A DNA stretch of 51,512 bases, taken from Purshia tridentata. Lineage: Eukaryota; Streptophyta; Magnoliopsida; Rosales; Rosaceae. The notes beneath the pieces were generated by a model, which did not search any database, was not told where the DNA came from, and worked only from the letters and a program-made list of their open reading frames with translations. The stretch covers positions 1-51,512 of the forward strand of contig QANT01002592.1 of the NCBI GenBank assembly GCA_003254885.1, in the 5' to 3' direction. Below are positions 23,568 through 35,593 of the stretch, in pieces (within the stretch, counting starts at the first letter, position 1; the number at the start of each line of letters is the position of its first letter). Position numbers and translations under genes: made by a program.

Positions 23568-26337
23568 ATGTTCACTATCATAATGTATCATGGAGGGGTA
23601 ATGACAGATAATTACTACGTTGATGGTGCTGTGAACTTCTTTGATTACTGTGATGTTGACAAAATGTCATTAACAGAGATTGATTGCATGATCATTAGGC
23701 TGGGGTATCATAATCAGGTCATACATTATCACTATAAGTTGCCAAGAGGGGGGCTGGGTGGAGCATTAACACAGTTGAGGAGTGACAGGGATGTCACGGA
23801 CATGTGTTCTTTGGTAGGTGAGGACTTTAAGGAAATAGAAATCTACTTGGAGCATGTTTTGGTAGACCCCCAAGACTTCATACGGTGGTGACTTTCTTAA
23901 TGGTGGAGAGACCAATGAGGTGGATGACAACTGGTTTACAGGTTTTTTTGACGCTGCAGAGACCAATGAGCCTACAAAACCCATTATTGAGCCTGCAGAG
24001 ACCAATGAGAATGCAAAGATAGAGCTTGGGGATTCTGGAAACCAAGTCAATGGTGCTGAGGCATGTGTGGGGACACATGATCATAAGGCTGGACCATCTA
24101 ACAGAAGGGGCAGAAAACGAAGGCAGCCTCCTAGAAAGTATACAACTACTAGGGCTTCTAGGAGAGTATTCACAAAAAAGACAAGACCAAGTATGTTAAT
24201 TGATGAGCCAGAGGACATTGAGTATGATCAGTTGGGTGAAGAACAGGATAGGAGTAGTGAAGATGATGATCTTGACTGTAGCTTTGTTGATAGTGATTAT
24301 ATTGGGGATGATCATAGAGATTTTGAGACTTTTGTGGATAGTAATGCTGAGTGGGTAGGATCATCAGGGCAGCATAGGGTTAATAATACACCAATGCCAA
24401 ATGTGCCAAATATTGGCTTTGAAGGTGAAGAGAAGGATATGGCCTCAGATGAAGAGTACATGAGCATGCAGGATTCTGATGAGGAAGATGATGTGAGGGA
24501 TGTCCATTACCCTCAGTGGAACCTCACACAGACCTCAAAGATCCCCAATTTCAACTGGGGATGCTTTTTAGTGATTGTAAAGTGTTTGGACAAGCTATAA
24601 AACAATATGCAATACTGAATGGGAAAAATTTGACCATTTGGAAGAATGAGAGGTATAGAATTGGGGTTGTTTGTGATGGCCATGAAGATACTTTGGGCAA
24701 GTGTACCTGGGAGATGTGGGTTTCCAAGAAGAATGCTAATGTAGATACATTACAGATCAAGGTGTGGGTGGATGACCACATTTGTACACGAGTCCATTAG
24801 AACAAGGCAACCACTGTGGATTGGACTTGCAGTACCTTCCTTGAGAGAATCCAAAGTAATCCAGCCATTGCAATCACTGCCATAATGGATGCATCTTCTA
24901 AGGACTTCAAGGTGGGGATATCTTGGATGAAGGCTTATAGAGCTAAGAAAAAGGCTCTTGACATCATTCAATGGACACAAAGAGAGCAATATGGACTCCT
25001 CTGGGATTACATGCATGAAGTTAAAAAGACAAATCCTAGAACAACTATTCAGGTCTTGGGTGATGGGGGAAGGTTCAAGAGATTATATTGTTGTTTGGAG
25101 GCATTGAAAAAAGGCTTCATAGAGGGGTGTAGGAGGTTTGTGGGACTGGATGGGTGCCACCTCAAGGGTGTGTATGGTGGGCAGCTGCTGAGTGCTGTTG
25201 GCATTGATGCTAATAATGAAACTTGGGTCATAGCATATGAAGTAGTTGAAGTGGAGAACAAGGACTCTTGGACTTGGTTCTTGGAACTATTGAGAGATGA
25301 CTTGGAGATAGTCAATAGTTATCATTGGACCTTTATTTCTGATAAGCAAAAGGGGTTAGTTAATGCTATGGAGGTGGTGATCCCACATGCTGACCATAGG
25401 TTTTGTGCCAAGGATTTATTCACAAACTTCAGGAAAAATCACAAAGGGAAGGTGTTGTCATATGCATTGTGGAGGGTTGCTAAGGCAACAAATGTGGTTA
25501 CCTTTACCCGAGCTATGGATTCACTCAAAGCTTTGGATATGGATGCTTGGGGATGGCTTGCTGAAAAACCACCCAATCAGTGGTCCAAGTCCCATTTTCC
25601 AACAGGAGTGAAGTGTGCCACAATAATGAACAATCTTTGTGAGGCTTTTAATCGGAATATCCTACTGGCAAGAAATAAGCCTATTATAATAATGCTAGAG
25701 ATGATTAGGAATATGCTCATGAAAAGGATTGTTCAAAGGAGAGAAAAAAATGATGAAATGGCCTCATAAAGTATGTCCAAAAATTTGGAAAAATGTGGAG
25801 GATAGGAGGGCAGAGGCGTGTGACTATAATGTGGACTGGTCTGGTGGGCCAAGGTATCAGGTTACGAGGGAACACATGCAGTATGTGGTGGATTTGGATA
25901 TTAACACATGTGCATGCCAGTCTTGGGACTTATCAGGGGTTCCTTGTAAGCATGCTATAGCTACCATCATTTTCAAAGGGGGAAAGTCTCCACATGACTA
26001 TGTTCACGAATGCCACTTGGTTGAGACCTACATGAAGAGCTACACTTGCATTATTGAGCCTATAAATGGTCAGCATCTTTGGGAAAAAACTGAATTTATA
26101 CCTATCATGCCACCACAGTATAACAGACAACCAGGTAGGCCAAGAAAGCTGAGAAAGCTGCAAGTGGATGAGAAGGCCAATAAATCTAGTGCTAATACCA
26201 GAAGGCTAGGGAAACAAAGTGTGGTGATGCATTGTAGCCACTGCAAGGGTAGTGTGCATAATACTAGAACCTACAATCGCCATCTGCCCCCAAAGTCCCA
26301 AAAAAGATGGGTAGGCCCAAAAAACAGGCCCACCTAG
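23568..26337 (+). pseudogene. MULE transposase (mudrA type), broken
   Basis: In order: an N-terminal PB1-like MULE domain (23568-23891; VNFFDYCDVDKMSLTEID); an acidic linker (23920 on); the MuDR N-terminal domain (24516-24800; LGMLFSDCKVFGQAIKQYA); the DDE transposase core (24816-25769), with D112 in GLDGCHLKG, D176 in FISDKQKGL and probable E276 in NNLCEAFNR; and a SWIM zinc finger (CAC.....SGVPCKHA) with a zinc knuckle (CSHCKGSVHNTRT) up to 26337. The knuckle's last Cys is Tyr. At least four lesions: a frameshift near 23885, a frameshift near 24515, a TAG at 24798-24800, and a one-base gain in the A7 run at 25744-25750. The catalytic triad survives. The open pieces are otherwise well conserved, so the decay is recent; the element cannot make its own transposase. 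Confidence 0.93.
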
Positions 26338-26460
26338 CAGAGCAACAGCAAGAAGAGATTGCTACTAATGCTAATGCGCCACTACCTTTTCAAGATCCAC
26401 TAGAAAACACACAAGTAACAAATTTTTATTTTAAGCTTAATACAATTTATTTGTTTGATA

Positions 26461-26668
26461 GTTCTGAATTTGATAGTCATATGTAGTTATGTAAATGTGA
26501 CTCTCATTATGTATAATCCAGCCAAGTTAGACCCCTACCCAACCACCTACTCGAGTATCAAGGAGTTCTGAATTTGATAGTCATATGTAGTTATGTATAT
26601 GTGACTCTCATTATGTATAATCCAGCCAAGTCAGACCCCTACCCAACCACCTACTCGAGTATCAAGGA
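26461..26668. repeat. Two tandem 104-bp units after the transposase
   Basis: Units starting GTTCTGAATTTGATAGTCAT at 26461 and 26565 are nearly identical (differences such as GTAAATG/GTATATG and AAGTTAG/AAGTCAG). They lie in the 3' untranslated part of the transposase gene and look like a recent slip or unequal exchange. The remaining DNA between 26669 and 27660 shows no gene. Confidence 0.9.
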
Positions 26669-27662
26669 GAAGGCATCACGAGAAGAAGATAAGAACACAT
26701 TTGGATGTTCATAGCAATGAGGTAAAAGCTCATAATGTAATTAAACTTGTGTGTTTCATGCTGTTACATTGCAAACATATAAAACCATGCCTTGTTTACA
26801 ATTTCCAAGGATCTTCAAGTGGTGCAGTTAATGGTGTTGGTCCAACGTAGGTTATATATGCTGAAGGTTGCAGCAACAGAAGCTAGGGCTGGGGCTGTTA
26901 GTAGCTTGTGGTTGTTTGCTTTGTGAATTCATTTTTGTGTATGAAGCCAAGTCAGTTAATTAATGAAGTTTTAGATGCTATTTTGTTCATTTTTGTGATA
27001 TATACTGGAACTAATGATGGCATTTTGGAATGATGATGATGGTAGTTAGAGTCTTCTGAGTTCATTTTGGAACAGATGTTTAGAACATGCATGGTTTTTT
27101 TGGTTTTTTAAGAATGGATTTCTTACTATACTTGGATTCCTTGGTGTACTTAAAGTTGTTTTTATATTTAATGATGTATTTAAGGATGAATTCCTTATTT
27201 ATGCAAAGTTGTATTTGAGTATTTATGCAAAGTTATTTTAGGGAAACAGGTTGGTCCTTTACCAAATTACACACCAGCTTATTCCTTGGTCTGTATATTT
27301 GCTCTTATGGGTCAATTTTTTGCAACTAAAAATGCTAATTCCTTTGGTGTTCAATTGGTTACCAAATTTCCAAAAAACACAGGTTTTGCAAGCATAATTG
27401 AGCCTATCATTTAATATTTTTTGTGCCATATAATGCCATCATTGAGAATTACATTTCCAATCACCAAATTTACCCACCAAAATACCATACAAAATACCCC
27501 GGTCTTCACAAAATACCCATTACAACCAGTTACACCTCTAAAAACCAACAACACAGAGGTGTTCACTTTTACCTCTTAAAAACCAAAAAACAGAGCAACC
27601 AACAACTTGGAAAATTACCACCCCTAAAATTCTAATTCAAGCTTCACATTTTGCTTCTTCAC

Positions 27663-28064
27663 CTAATTAGTCATACCACCACCTCCAACAACAAAGAAAA
27701 TCACAACCCCGATTAGTAGCCAAGTCGCAACCAACATCCTCCTCAGTCTGGTTGCCTTCTTCGCCTAAACCTTAAGCCTCCTCACGTTTTTCAATAGACC
27801 TGGGATCACCATTTTTGACCGTTCGCACATGGGAGGGTCATACCACTTATTGAACCCACAGCCCCCAACACCTTACAAATCAGATAACATGCACAAATTT
27901 GAGGCAAAGTACCCAAATTTCCGCTCACATAAACCCAATTTCACAACTTTCATACTTACCCACCGTTGATCGCAGCCAAAGTACCTCCTACTTGGGTTGG
28001 AGTCGGTCCACGAGGTCATAACCTTGCACTTCTTCCCACACTTTCTGCAGTTCACCACCTCCAT
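27663..28064 (-). pseudogene. GRF-type zinc-finger gene carried antisense in the MULE
   Basis: Exon 1 starts at 28064 and encodes CRKCGKKCKVMTSWTDSNPS then RRYFGCDQRW, the first half of a GRF zinc finger. A GTAAGT donor follows at about 27957. The second part (27663-27875) encodes GCGFNKWYDPPMCERSKMVI then PGLLKNVRRL, the usual second half, and ends in a hydrophobic helix (WLLIGVVIFFVV), as in plant GRF-finger proteins with a C-terminal membrane anchor. The phase of the join does not fit cleanly, and a TAG follows RRLKV before the helix. So the copy is probably broken, or spliced in a way I cannot resolve. It faces the transposase gene, near the right terminal repeat, which would supply its promoter. 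Confidence 0.65.
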
Positions 28065-28149
28065 ATTTGAGAGAGATCAAGGCTTGAGAGAGTAGGCTGG
28101 GTTTGTATTTTGAAGCTCAAAATTATAAACAAAAATAAAATAGCCAATG

Positions 28150-28637
28150 GCCTGAGCTTCAATCCTTCAGTCCTTCATTCACTACGCAATATTTCCTCTG
28201 CAAATCTTTTGTAAAGGTGAAGGAATACTCGATTTGCCGAAGGCCTAAGAGTGTAACAGAGATAAAGAGAGGAAGAGTGAGCTGAAAAGTGAGTTTACTT
28301 TTGGGTTTATCACTCAACTCACCTGCAAATATTGGGTTTGGGGAGAAATCGAAGAGGCAAGGGCTAGGGCTGTCAGAAGGTAGGTGTAGGTGGCCACGTG
28401 GCATTTTTGGGCAGGAAGTTTATCCTATGTGGCTTTTTGGGTGTGGGTGTGGCATTACATGCACGTCAGAAAAAATGACATGTCAACAGTCCACGTTGGC
28501 ACTTGACGGAAATTTTGACAGAACCACTAACGTTGTAGGGTTTCAGATAGTTCATATATACGCTTGTAAGATTTTGTACTTTAGGGAGCCACTTGAAAGT
28601 CCCCCTATAGTTCAATGGACTATTTTGTAATTTAGCC
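28150..28637 (-). repeat. MULE right terminal inverted repeat
   Basis: Reverse complement partner of 22649-23105, outermost bases GGCTAAATTACAAAATAG in its own reading. Confidence 0.9.
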
Positions 28638-30468
28638 AAAATATAAATAGGAAAAATAATTTCATTTTAAAAAATAAAAATAAAAAATATGAGTGAATAG
28701 TGTCTGGTGATCAGATTCACCGTCGCACCTTTCAGCTGCACGTGGAGGTGCGTTTAGCATCTGCTGGACGATTGATTGGTCTTGTTTTGTTCATCTCTTC
28801 GTCCTCTTTCTATCCATAAACAAATAGTCCCAATCGGACCACTGTAGATGACAAATCGAGCATTGGAAGTTTCGGCTACCATGAGTTTCAAATCTAAATT
28901 CTTGCTTTGTTTGACCTCGATTTGATTCCATTCTTACCTTTCTGAAATCTTCACATCTCAAGATTTCCAACCATGTATTCAGATCGAGGATAGAAATTTC
29001 AGACCGAATTTGTAGTTTTCTAGCTACTTCTGGCCACTTTTTGGTCTCGGCCTAGTTGACAAAATTGTTTCTCTCGTCGAGCCCATCGATTTGGTATGGT
29101 CAATTTTATTTTATGGGTTGTTCACCGAAAAATTCAACTTTCCAGTGGCCGCTGCTGGTGCCGCCATGTGCGGCGGTGCTGGACCAGCTAGTGAGCAAAA
29201 ATGTTTTTTTCCCTTATTTTAAGGCTTTTGGGAACCAATTTAGACGATCGGGAGTGTTTTTGGGTGACTTTTTGAGTCTTGGCTATTGGTTTGGTGATCG
29301 GCGAGGCTTACGTTTTGCTTGCCAAGTTTGTGGGTGGATTTTTAGTTTCAAAGTTGTCTTTTAAATGTTTAAAGATTGGTTTTGAATTTATTTAAGTATC
29401 TCTTGAAATGGTGGTTTGATTGGATAATTGTTTTATTTGCAAATATTTTATCTTATGGTATTTTGAGATTGTATATGTGATATGTTTATGGAGATATTGG
29501 TTTATGGTTATGAAACCATTGGGCAGTACCCGGGGGTAAATTGCTAGTTATAGGTCTGTGGGACCCATCGGTTCACACATATATGCTTTGGGCCGTGTGT
29601 CCTGCTGCACTATGTACACGCGTATTGATAAGGTTGGGAATCTATGCGAACCATTGTGTGTACGCGTATTGATAAAGGTTAGCCATATCTATGTACACGT
29701 ACTTGGCCCACGTGTACGTATTGATAGAGAGTTTATGGGTACTATGGTGTGAGTTTTAAGTATTTTAATATACTGGTAAATGTTTTGTGCTGCTACTACT
29801 TATTTTTAATGTTTTATCTCTTATAAATGTTTGGAACCGTATATACATATCTAGTTTTTCTGAAATTATACATTGTATAATTATGAAGGTTTTGGATTTA
29901 TGACGGGTGGGACCCGGAATTGATGGTTTGATATTATGATTTTTGCGAATTGGTTTTTAAAACTGGGGAATTTGAAAGACAAGTTCTATGTTAATATACT
30001 TATGTTGAAAAAGGATTATTTAAATTATTTTTGTCCACTCACTGAGTTTTATCTTATAATTTTGTATTTTTAAATGTTCTCCCCCAAGTAACAAGGATCC
30101 CGTTCGTGCCACTTGAGCGTCGAGCCACTTCTTCGTCTTCTGACATCCAAGACTATGTAGGCATAGTCTTACTTATTTATTTTAGTTATTCATTTCTTTC
30201 GAATGATGTAATTCTTTTAGAGATGCTCTGAGATCACTTTGAGATGACCATTTTGGGTTGGGTTGTCAATTTGACTTTTATTTTTGTTAAGAGAATATTT
30301 GTTGAGATTCTCTGGTTATTGTTGAGTTTTAACAGGGCATATCTCATTTTTGGGTAAGGCTTTTTACAAAGGAGATGCTGTCGAATTTTTGGTAGGATCG
30401 GGGCCCATGTCGTGAGACGTGGCGTCCCCACAAGGTCGTCTCAGGGTAAACTTCGGGGTGTCCTGTCA

Positions 30469-31440
30469 AAAATGTTCTCGGTTGGTGAGAAAGACGTGAG
30501 GAAGCATTTTCTCATGTCTCGATTAGCGTTCAAGCCCTAAAGAACCACTTTAGATGCTAAAAATGCATAAATACGTCATTTCGGTGCACACTTAGTCCAA
30601 TTTGGTTGAAGTTGCATGAAAACGTGCTCGATTGACAAGAAATACATGGGGAACCACTTTCTCATGTTTGGATTAGCGTTCTAGCCCAAATGAACTACCT
30701 TAGGTTTTAAGAATGCACGAATACGTCATTTCAGTACAGATTGAGTCAAATTTGGCTAAAATTGCAACTAAACGCGCTTGGTTGGCACGAAAGACATAGG
30801 GATGTATTTTCTCATGCTTGGATTAGCGTTCTAGCCTCGAAGAAGCAGATTTCGTGTTAGGATAGAACAAAAACACCTTTTTGGTGCATACTTAGTCTAA
30901 CTTGGTGCAAATTGCACCAAAACGTGCACGGTTGGCAAGAAAGAGATGAGGAAGCACTCTCTAATGTCTCAATTAGTGTGCTAGCCCTAAGGAACCACTT
31001 TAGGTGTTAAGAATGAACGAAAATGTTATTTCGGTTTGCACTCAGTACGATTTGGTGGAAGTTGCACCAAAGCGTTATCGGTTGATACGAAAGACATGGG
31101 GAAGTACTTTCTCAAGCTTGGATGAGCATTCTCGCCCTAAAAAAGCACATTTTGTGTTTAGAAGTAAAGAAAACATCATTTCGGTGCATATATAGTCCAC
31201 TTTCATCTAAATTGCATCAAAACGTGCCCAGTTGGCAAGAAAGACATTGAGAAGCACTTTCTTATGTCTAGATTAGTGTGCTAGCCCAAAAGAACCATTT
31301 TAGGTGTTAGGAATGCAAGAAAACATCATTTCGCTGCATACTAGGTCAAAATTCATCCAAATTGCACCAAAATTTTCTTGGTTGACAAGAAAGACATGAC
31401 GAAGCACTTTCTCATGTCTCGATATTAATGTGCTAACCAT
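30469..31440. repeat. Satellite array, segment 5
   Basis: Continues the monomer interrupted at 22398. Includes the alternative monomer run seen in segments 3 and 4. Ends at GTGCTAACCAT, where an LTR begins. Satellite does not return to the right of the retrotransposon complex. Confidence 0.95.
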
Positions 31441-33727
31441 TGTTGATTGTTTTGTTAAAGCAACTTTAATAAACAGTTATTCCAACTCTAAGTATACTCG
31501 CAAGTGCACGAATCGCATAGTAGCAAGGGGTGCAAAGTATAAGGTCGATCCTACAGAGAATGGATATAATACCAATAAACCAACTTAACTTAACAATTAG
31601 AAACACTAACACATGCACACGGATAAGGGGTTTAGATTAGGTAGAAAAACACAAATACACACTCTAACTCACGCACACACCCATTCATGGCATTGTGAAG
31701 CATCAAAATCCACCATCTAGCAATAGAAACAATGAGTATGATATCATGCAATTTCAAAAGACTACGAACGCAAAGTTTGCCTACCAAAAGTTTTGGCTAC
31801 TTCCTTTTGGTGTTATACCCTCCTTATGCTTATACTTGGAGTCTCTTAAACCTACCCTAGCAAGTTAACTTGCATGTTCCTAGACAAGCTAGGCCAATCA
31901 CCCATACAAGAGTCATTAGGATCTGTGAAGATGACAAACACATAGACCATATATCCAACCAAATGTACACTACGCCATCTATGAATACTATTATCACAAC
32001 CAGTTCTTAATTGATTGCTTGTTACTTCTAAAATTGTCATCCTTTTGAGCTTATTCAATTTTATAACAATCACTAGATGCTTCATCCCTAAGGTAGCTAA
32101 TCTTAAAATAATCTACACCTAATGTCATTCTAACAGATAATAGCATTTTATGCAAGTACCATCATCATGAACTACAAGAACCACAAATAAACATTGAACA
32201 CATGCTAGAGGCTTCATCATTAACTCAACAACGCATGAAAGTAATTAAGACATGAACATGAAATTGAAAGGATAAAATAAATATATAAACTGCCAACCCA
32301 TGTTCACAATCTCAATTAATAATCGAAAATAACTTGAAAGCATGAAAAGGAAGAAGAAGGTCACAAGAAGGTCATTCCAATGGCAAGACCGTGTGCAGCT
32401 AGGCTAGAGATGAATCCTTGTTGTCGGCAAGGCTTGGGTAGCAAGATGGGCGTCACTCCTGCTTGTCTTTGGCACTCAAAGAAAAAGATCACTATCGCTT
32501 GGCTTGGCAGTTTGTGGCACTACCCTCTCTTTCTCTCTCAAATCTTCCAATTAGGTACGAACAAGTGTCCAAGTGTGTAAAAGAAATAAACTAAATTAAA
32601 AAAAAGAAGAAAAAACAAGGAAAACCCAAGGAGGAGGAGGCGGCTAGGCTTAGGAAAAGCCGAGGAACTTGTGACTAGGGCTAGGGCAACAAGCTAGGAA
32701 GCTTGCACCCAAGCCCTAGGGCTTCACCTTTGTGGCTTCCTTTCTCTCTCTTTCTCTGAAGATGTGTAGAAAAATAAGTGTGAAAGTTGATGTCAAATAA
32801 TAAGGAGGGAAGGTCTTTATATAGTGGAGAGGAGGTGGAGAGTCATTAATAGTGTAGGAAAGGGTTTACTTACACTCCAAGAATGGGCCTTGAGCTGTTT
32901 TGGGCGAGTAGCCTTTTTCTGGTCTCGGAACTACTGTGCTACCTTCACTAAAATAACCATATCTTGAGCTAGGAGTATCAGAATTGAGTTCCATAAAATT
33001 CTCTACGAAGCTAACATCTGTATCTTTCCAAAAATATATGTCTTGATATCTGATTCGATCTAGAGAAGTACAGGATTGCTATCGAAATTACTGCTCATAT
33101 TTCTAGGGTTTTGACTTCCTTGCAAGTTGACTCATTGAGATCTTTGATTGAGTCTTCTAAGATCTTCCTTCCAAACTAGGATTCCAGAATTGTTAAAGTC
33201 TTCTAATGTAAGGGATAGGCACATGGGCTCTTTGAATGTGGACTTGGACTTGGCCCAATCTTTTCTTGCTTGCTTGTCTTGAGGCCCAATCACTTGTAAA
33301 AGCTTCTAGAACCTTTAACTTTGACCAAACATTCCTTGGTCCCACTTGGGTTAGGTTTTCCTAGTCCAACTAGGATTTCCTTTTCCAGTCCAACTAGGGT
33401 GTACCTTTCCTTGTCCAATTAGGACTTGGTTTTCCTAGTTCAACTAGGATTTCTCATTTCTAGCTCTGGACATTAATGGTTTTCCTGGTTTGGCTAGGAT
33501 TCCTTGTTTGAGTTGGATTTTCGATTTCCTAGTTCCATTAAGATTTCTTCAATTTTCCTAGTTTGATCAAGAATTGTCCAATTTTGGTTCTTTTGGCTTC
33601 TTTCTTCATAATTGCTTCATTTGACCTACAAAATACAAAACTAAAACAAAAGACACAAAAATATCGAGTTCTTGCACTCTAGGTTAAGAAGTAGTATGCA
33701 AAAATAGTGTAAATTGAGCACTCAACA
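31441..33727 (-). mobile_element. LTR, 2287 bp (3' LTR of the left element)
   Basis: Bounded TGTTGATTG on the left and CTCAACA on the right, that is TGTTGAGTGC..CAATCAACA on its own strand. A polypurine tract lies directly after its right end (33728-33740), so it is a 3' LTR on the minus strand. It has a TATA box (CTATATAAAG, reverse, near 32815-32824) and a U3 cluster of short palindromes of the CCTAGTCCAACTAGG kind near 33350-33530. Left flank ACCAT (31436-31440). The small open frames here have no domain. Confidence 0.85.
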
Positions 33728-35593
33728 CACCCCCAAACTTAGACTTTGCTAGTCCTCGAGCAAAGAAAATAAAGAAAAGACTCAAAGATTCAAAAACAGA
33801 ACAACTTTACAAAACTTTCTCAACAAATGAATTCATGGGTATGGCCACCAATAACATAGTAGAGCAAAGCATGTATAATAGTCATTCTTCAAATTCTAAT
33901 AATGTTTCAAATAGCATACCTTATTCCTTCATTGTCATATAAGTCATTCTCAACGTAAACCCAAATGTTAGATAAGCAAGGCATGGATCAAAATATACAA
34001 AATAGATTTAACTCCAATCCTCACCATGGCATACTCTCAACAATAGAGCACTCAAGAATTGGGTTGATTTGTGCGCTCAAAGGTATATGTGAGAGAAGTT
34101 ATGTAATCGAAAACAAATAGCTCACATATTAGCATGAAACAAAGGCACATTTTAAAGAAAATAGTGATCTCATGAAAGGAATATCAAATACTTGAAATAG
34201 AATCAAATAACCATATGCTTCCCTCTCATCTAAACTCCACATTAAGAATAACGTACGTATCACCTAAGATCAATTAGGACTTTAAAAAGGGCTACAACAA
34301 AGGCTTAGGTTAATGTGGGATATATACAATGAAAATGATTATACACAAAGGGTTAGATCTATGGGATTGCAACCATACAACTCTTAGAGGCATATCTTGC
34401 ATATTTGCACTACATAGCTTGAACTTTGAACTTTTTTTGCACAATCTTTTTTCTTTTGAAACCGTCCCTTCACTTCACTTTATTTTTTTTCTTTTTAGTA
34501 TTGTATTTTTTTTTCAAGGGTACTGCATACACACTTTTCAGCACATTTCGCTTCTTTGTGTCAAGCTAAGCATAAATTTTTTTTTTTTTTTTTNAAATTT
34601 TTTTTTTTTTTTTCAACCTCAAAGAATCATAGATGCAATGCAAACCAATAGATAAAAAGAATATTTAAGTTAAGGGGTGTACCTTCCCCAAACTTAGGGT
34701 TAAACAAGGGTTAGTAAGTAAATGGTTAGCTAAAGGTTAAAGATACAACAAACAGGGCCTAACATCATCTCATAGGTTTCATGTAGTTATATAGATGCTT
34801 TGAATAGAATAAGAGATAAGTTCTAGCTCATTGATTCATAAATATGTAAATTTCAAGTATTTGATCAAAAGAATAAATAATGAGATTACTCAACAACTTA
34901 AATGACACGAATGAATAGAGTGGATGTATAAACACTCAAGAATTGAAGAACAAGGCTCAAAAGCTCAAATAGGCCATATAAGTCTACTCTAAAATGCATA
35001 CGAATATCTAAACAATGCAAATCATAACTCACGTTCATGAAGACAAGGCTTGAATCACATAGAATTGGAAAATAAGTTATGGAACAATGTTAGAAAAATA
35101 AGAACAAATAAAATATAAACAATGCTAAACATGCTTTTTAGAGGCCATAAACAATCATATCAAGATGTTGGAGACTCTAAAAACATACAAAAAGTAAAAG
35201 AAATTTTATTTTATTTTATTTTTACTCGAACCACTTAGAGGATCGATCCTACACAAGGAGAATCGGTCCTCCAGAACCAAACACAAAACAAAATTTACGC
35301 ACACGGAAAAGGGGGTTTAGAGAATAGATTGAAAAACACAAATACACACACACGCACACACCCATTCATGGCATTGTGAAGCATCAGAATCCACCATCTA
35401 GCNTAAAGTAAGGGAATAAAAAAAAAAACCAAAAACTAAAAAGTAAAAAACAACTAAAAACTTGAAGCAAAGATAAAAGAAATTGTGTACTTGATGCAAT
35501 CATGGAATCCAATTGTGCGTAGCCACCACGGTGATCATCGGTTCGCTCCTCTTGAATTCTTCAAAAAATTTGGGTTGCCTCCCAAACAGCACT
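33728..35593 (-). mobile_element. Internal 3' part of the left element, non-coding
   Basis: Begins with the polypurine tract, AAGTTTGGGGGTG in its own reading. A second similar tract (CCCCAAACTTAGG) is at about 34687-34699. I find no reverse transcriptase, RNase H or integrase. N characters at 34594 (in a T run) and 35403 mark joins. A piece of LTR at about 35290-35402 repeats 35699-35811 almost exactly and ends at the N, so it may be an assembly by-product. Confidence 0.65.

Larger units (their letters stand above)
22649..28637. mobile_element. Mutator-like element (MULE), 5989 bp
   Basis: Flanked by perfect 9-bp AAAATATAA repeats (22640-22648 and 28638-28646), the Mutator signature. Long terminal inverted repeats begin GGCTAAATTACAAAATAGTC and run about 457 bp on the left and 488 bp on the right. 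Inside lie a mudrA-type transposase relic on the plus strand and a GRF zinc-finger gene on the minus strand near the right end. It sits 250 bp inside the solo LTR, so it is younger than that LTR. Confidence 0.95.
22399..30468 (+). mobile_element. Solo LTR of a Ty3/gypsy (chromovirus-type) element, split by a MULE
   Basis: Starts TGTTATGACCCATCC and ends GTGTCCTGTCA, with near-matching 5-bp flanks GAAAT (22394-22398) and AAAAT (30469-30473). The flanks rejoin into one satellite monomer (AAACCAAAACGTTC). Without the MULE the LTR is about 2.07 kb. There is no primer-binding site, polypurine tract or coding around it, so it is a solo LTR left by LTR-LTR recombination. The TGTTATGACCC start is the usual style of chromovirus LTRs and sets the plus orientation. 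Confidence 0.8.
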
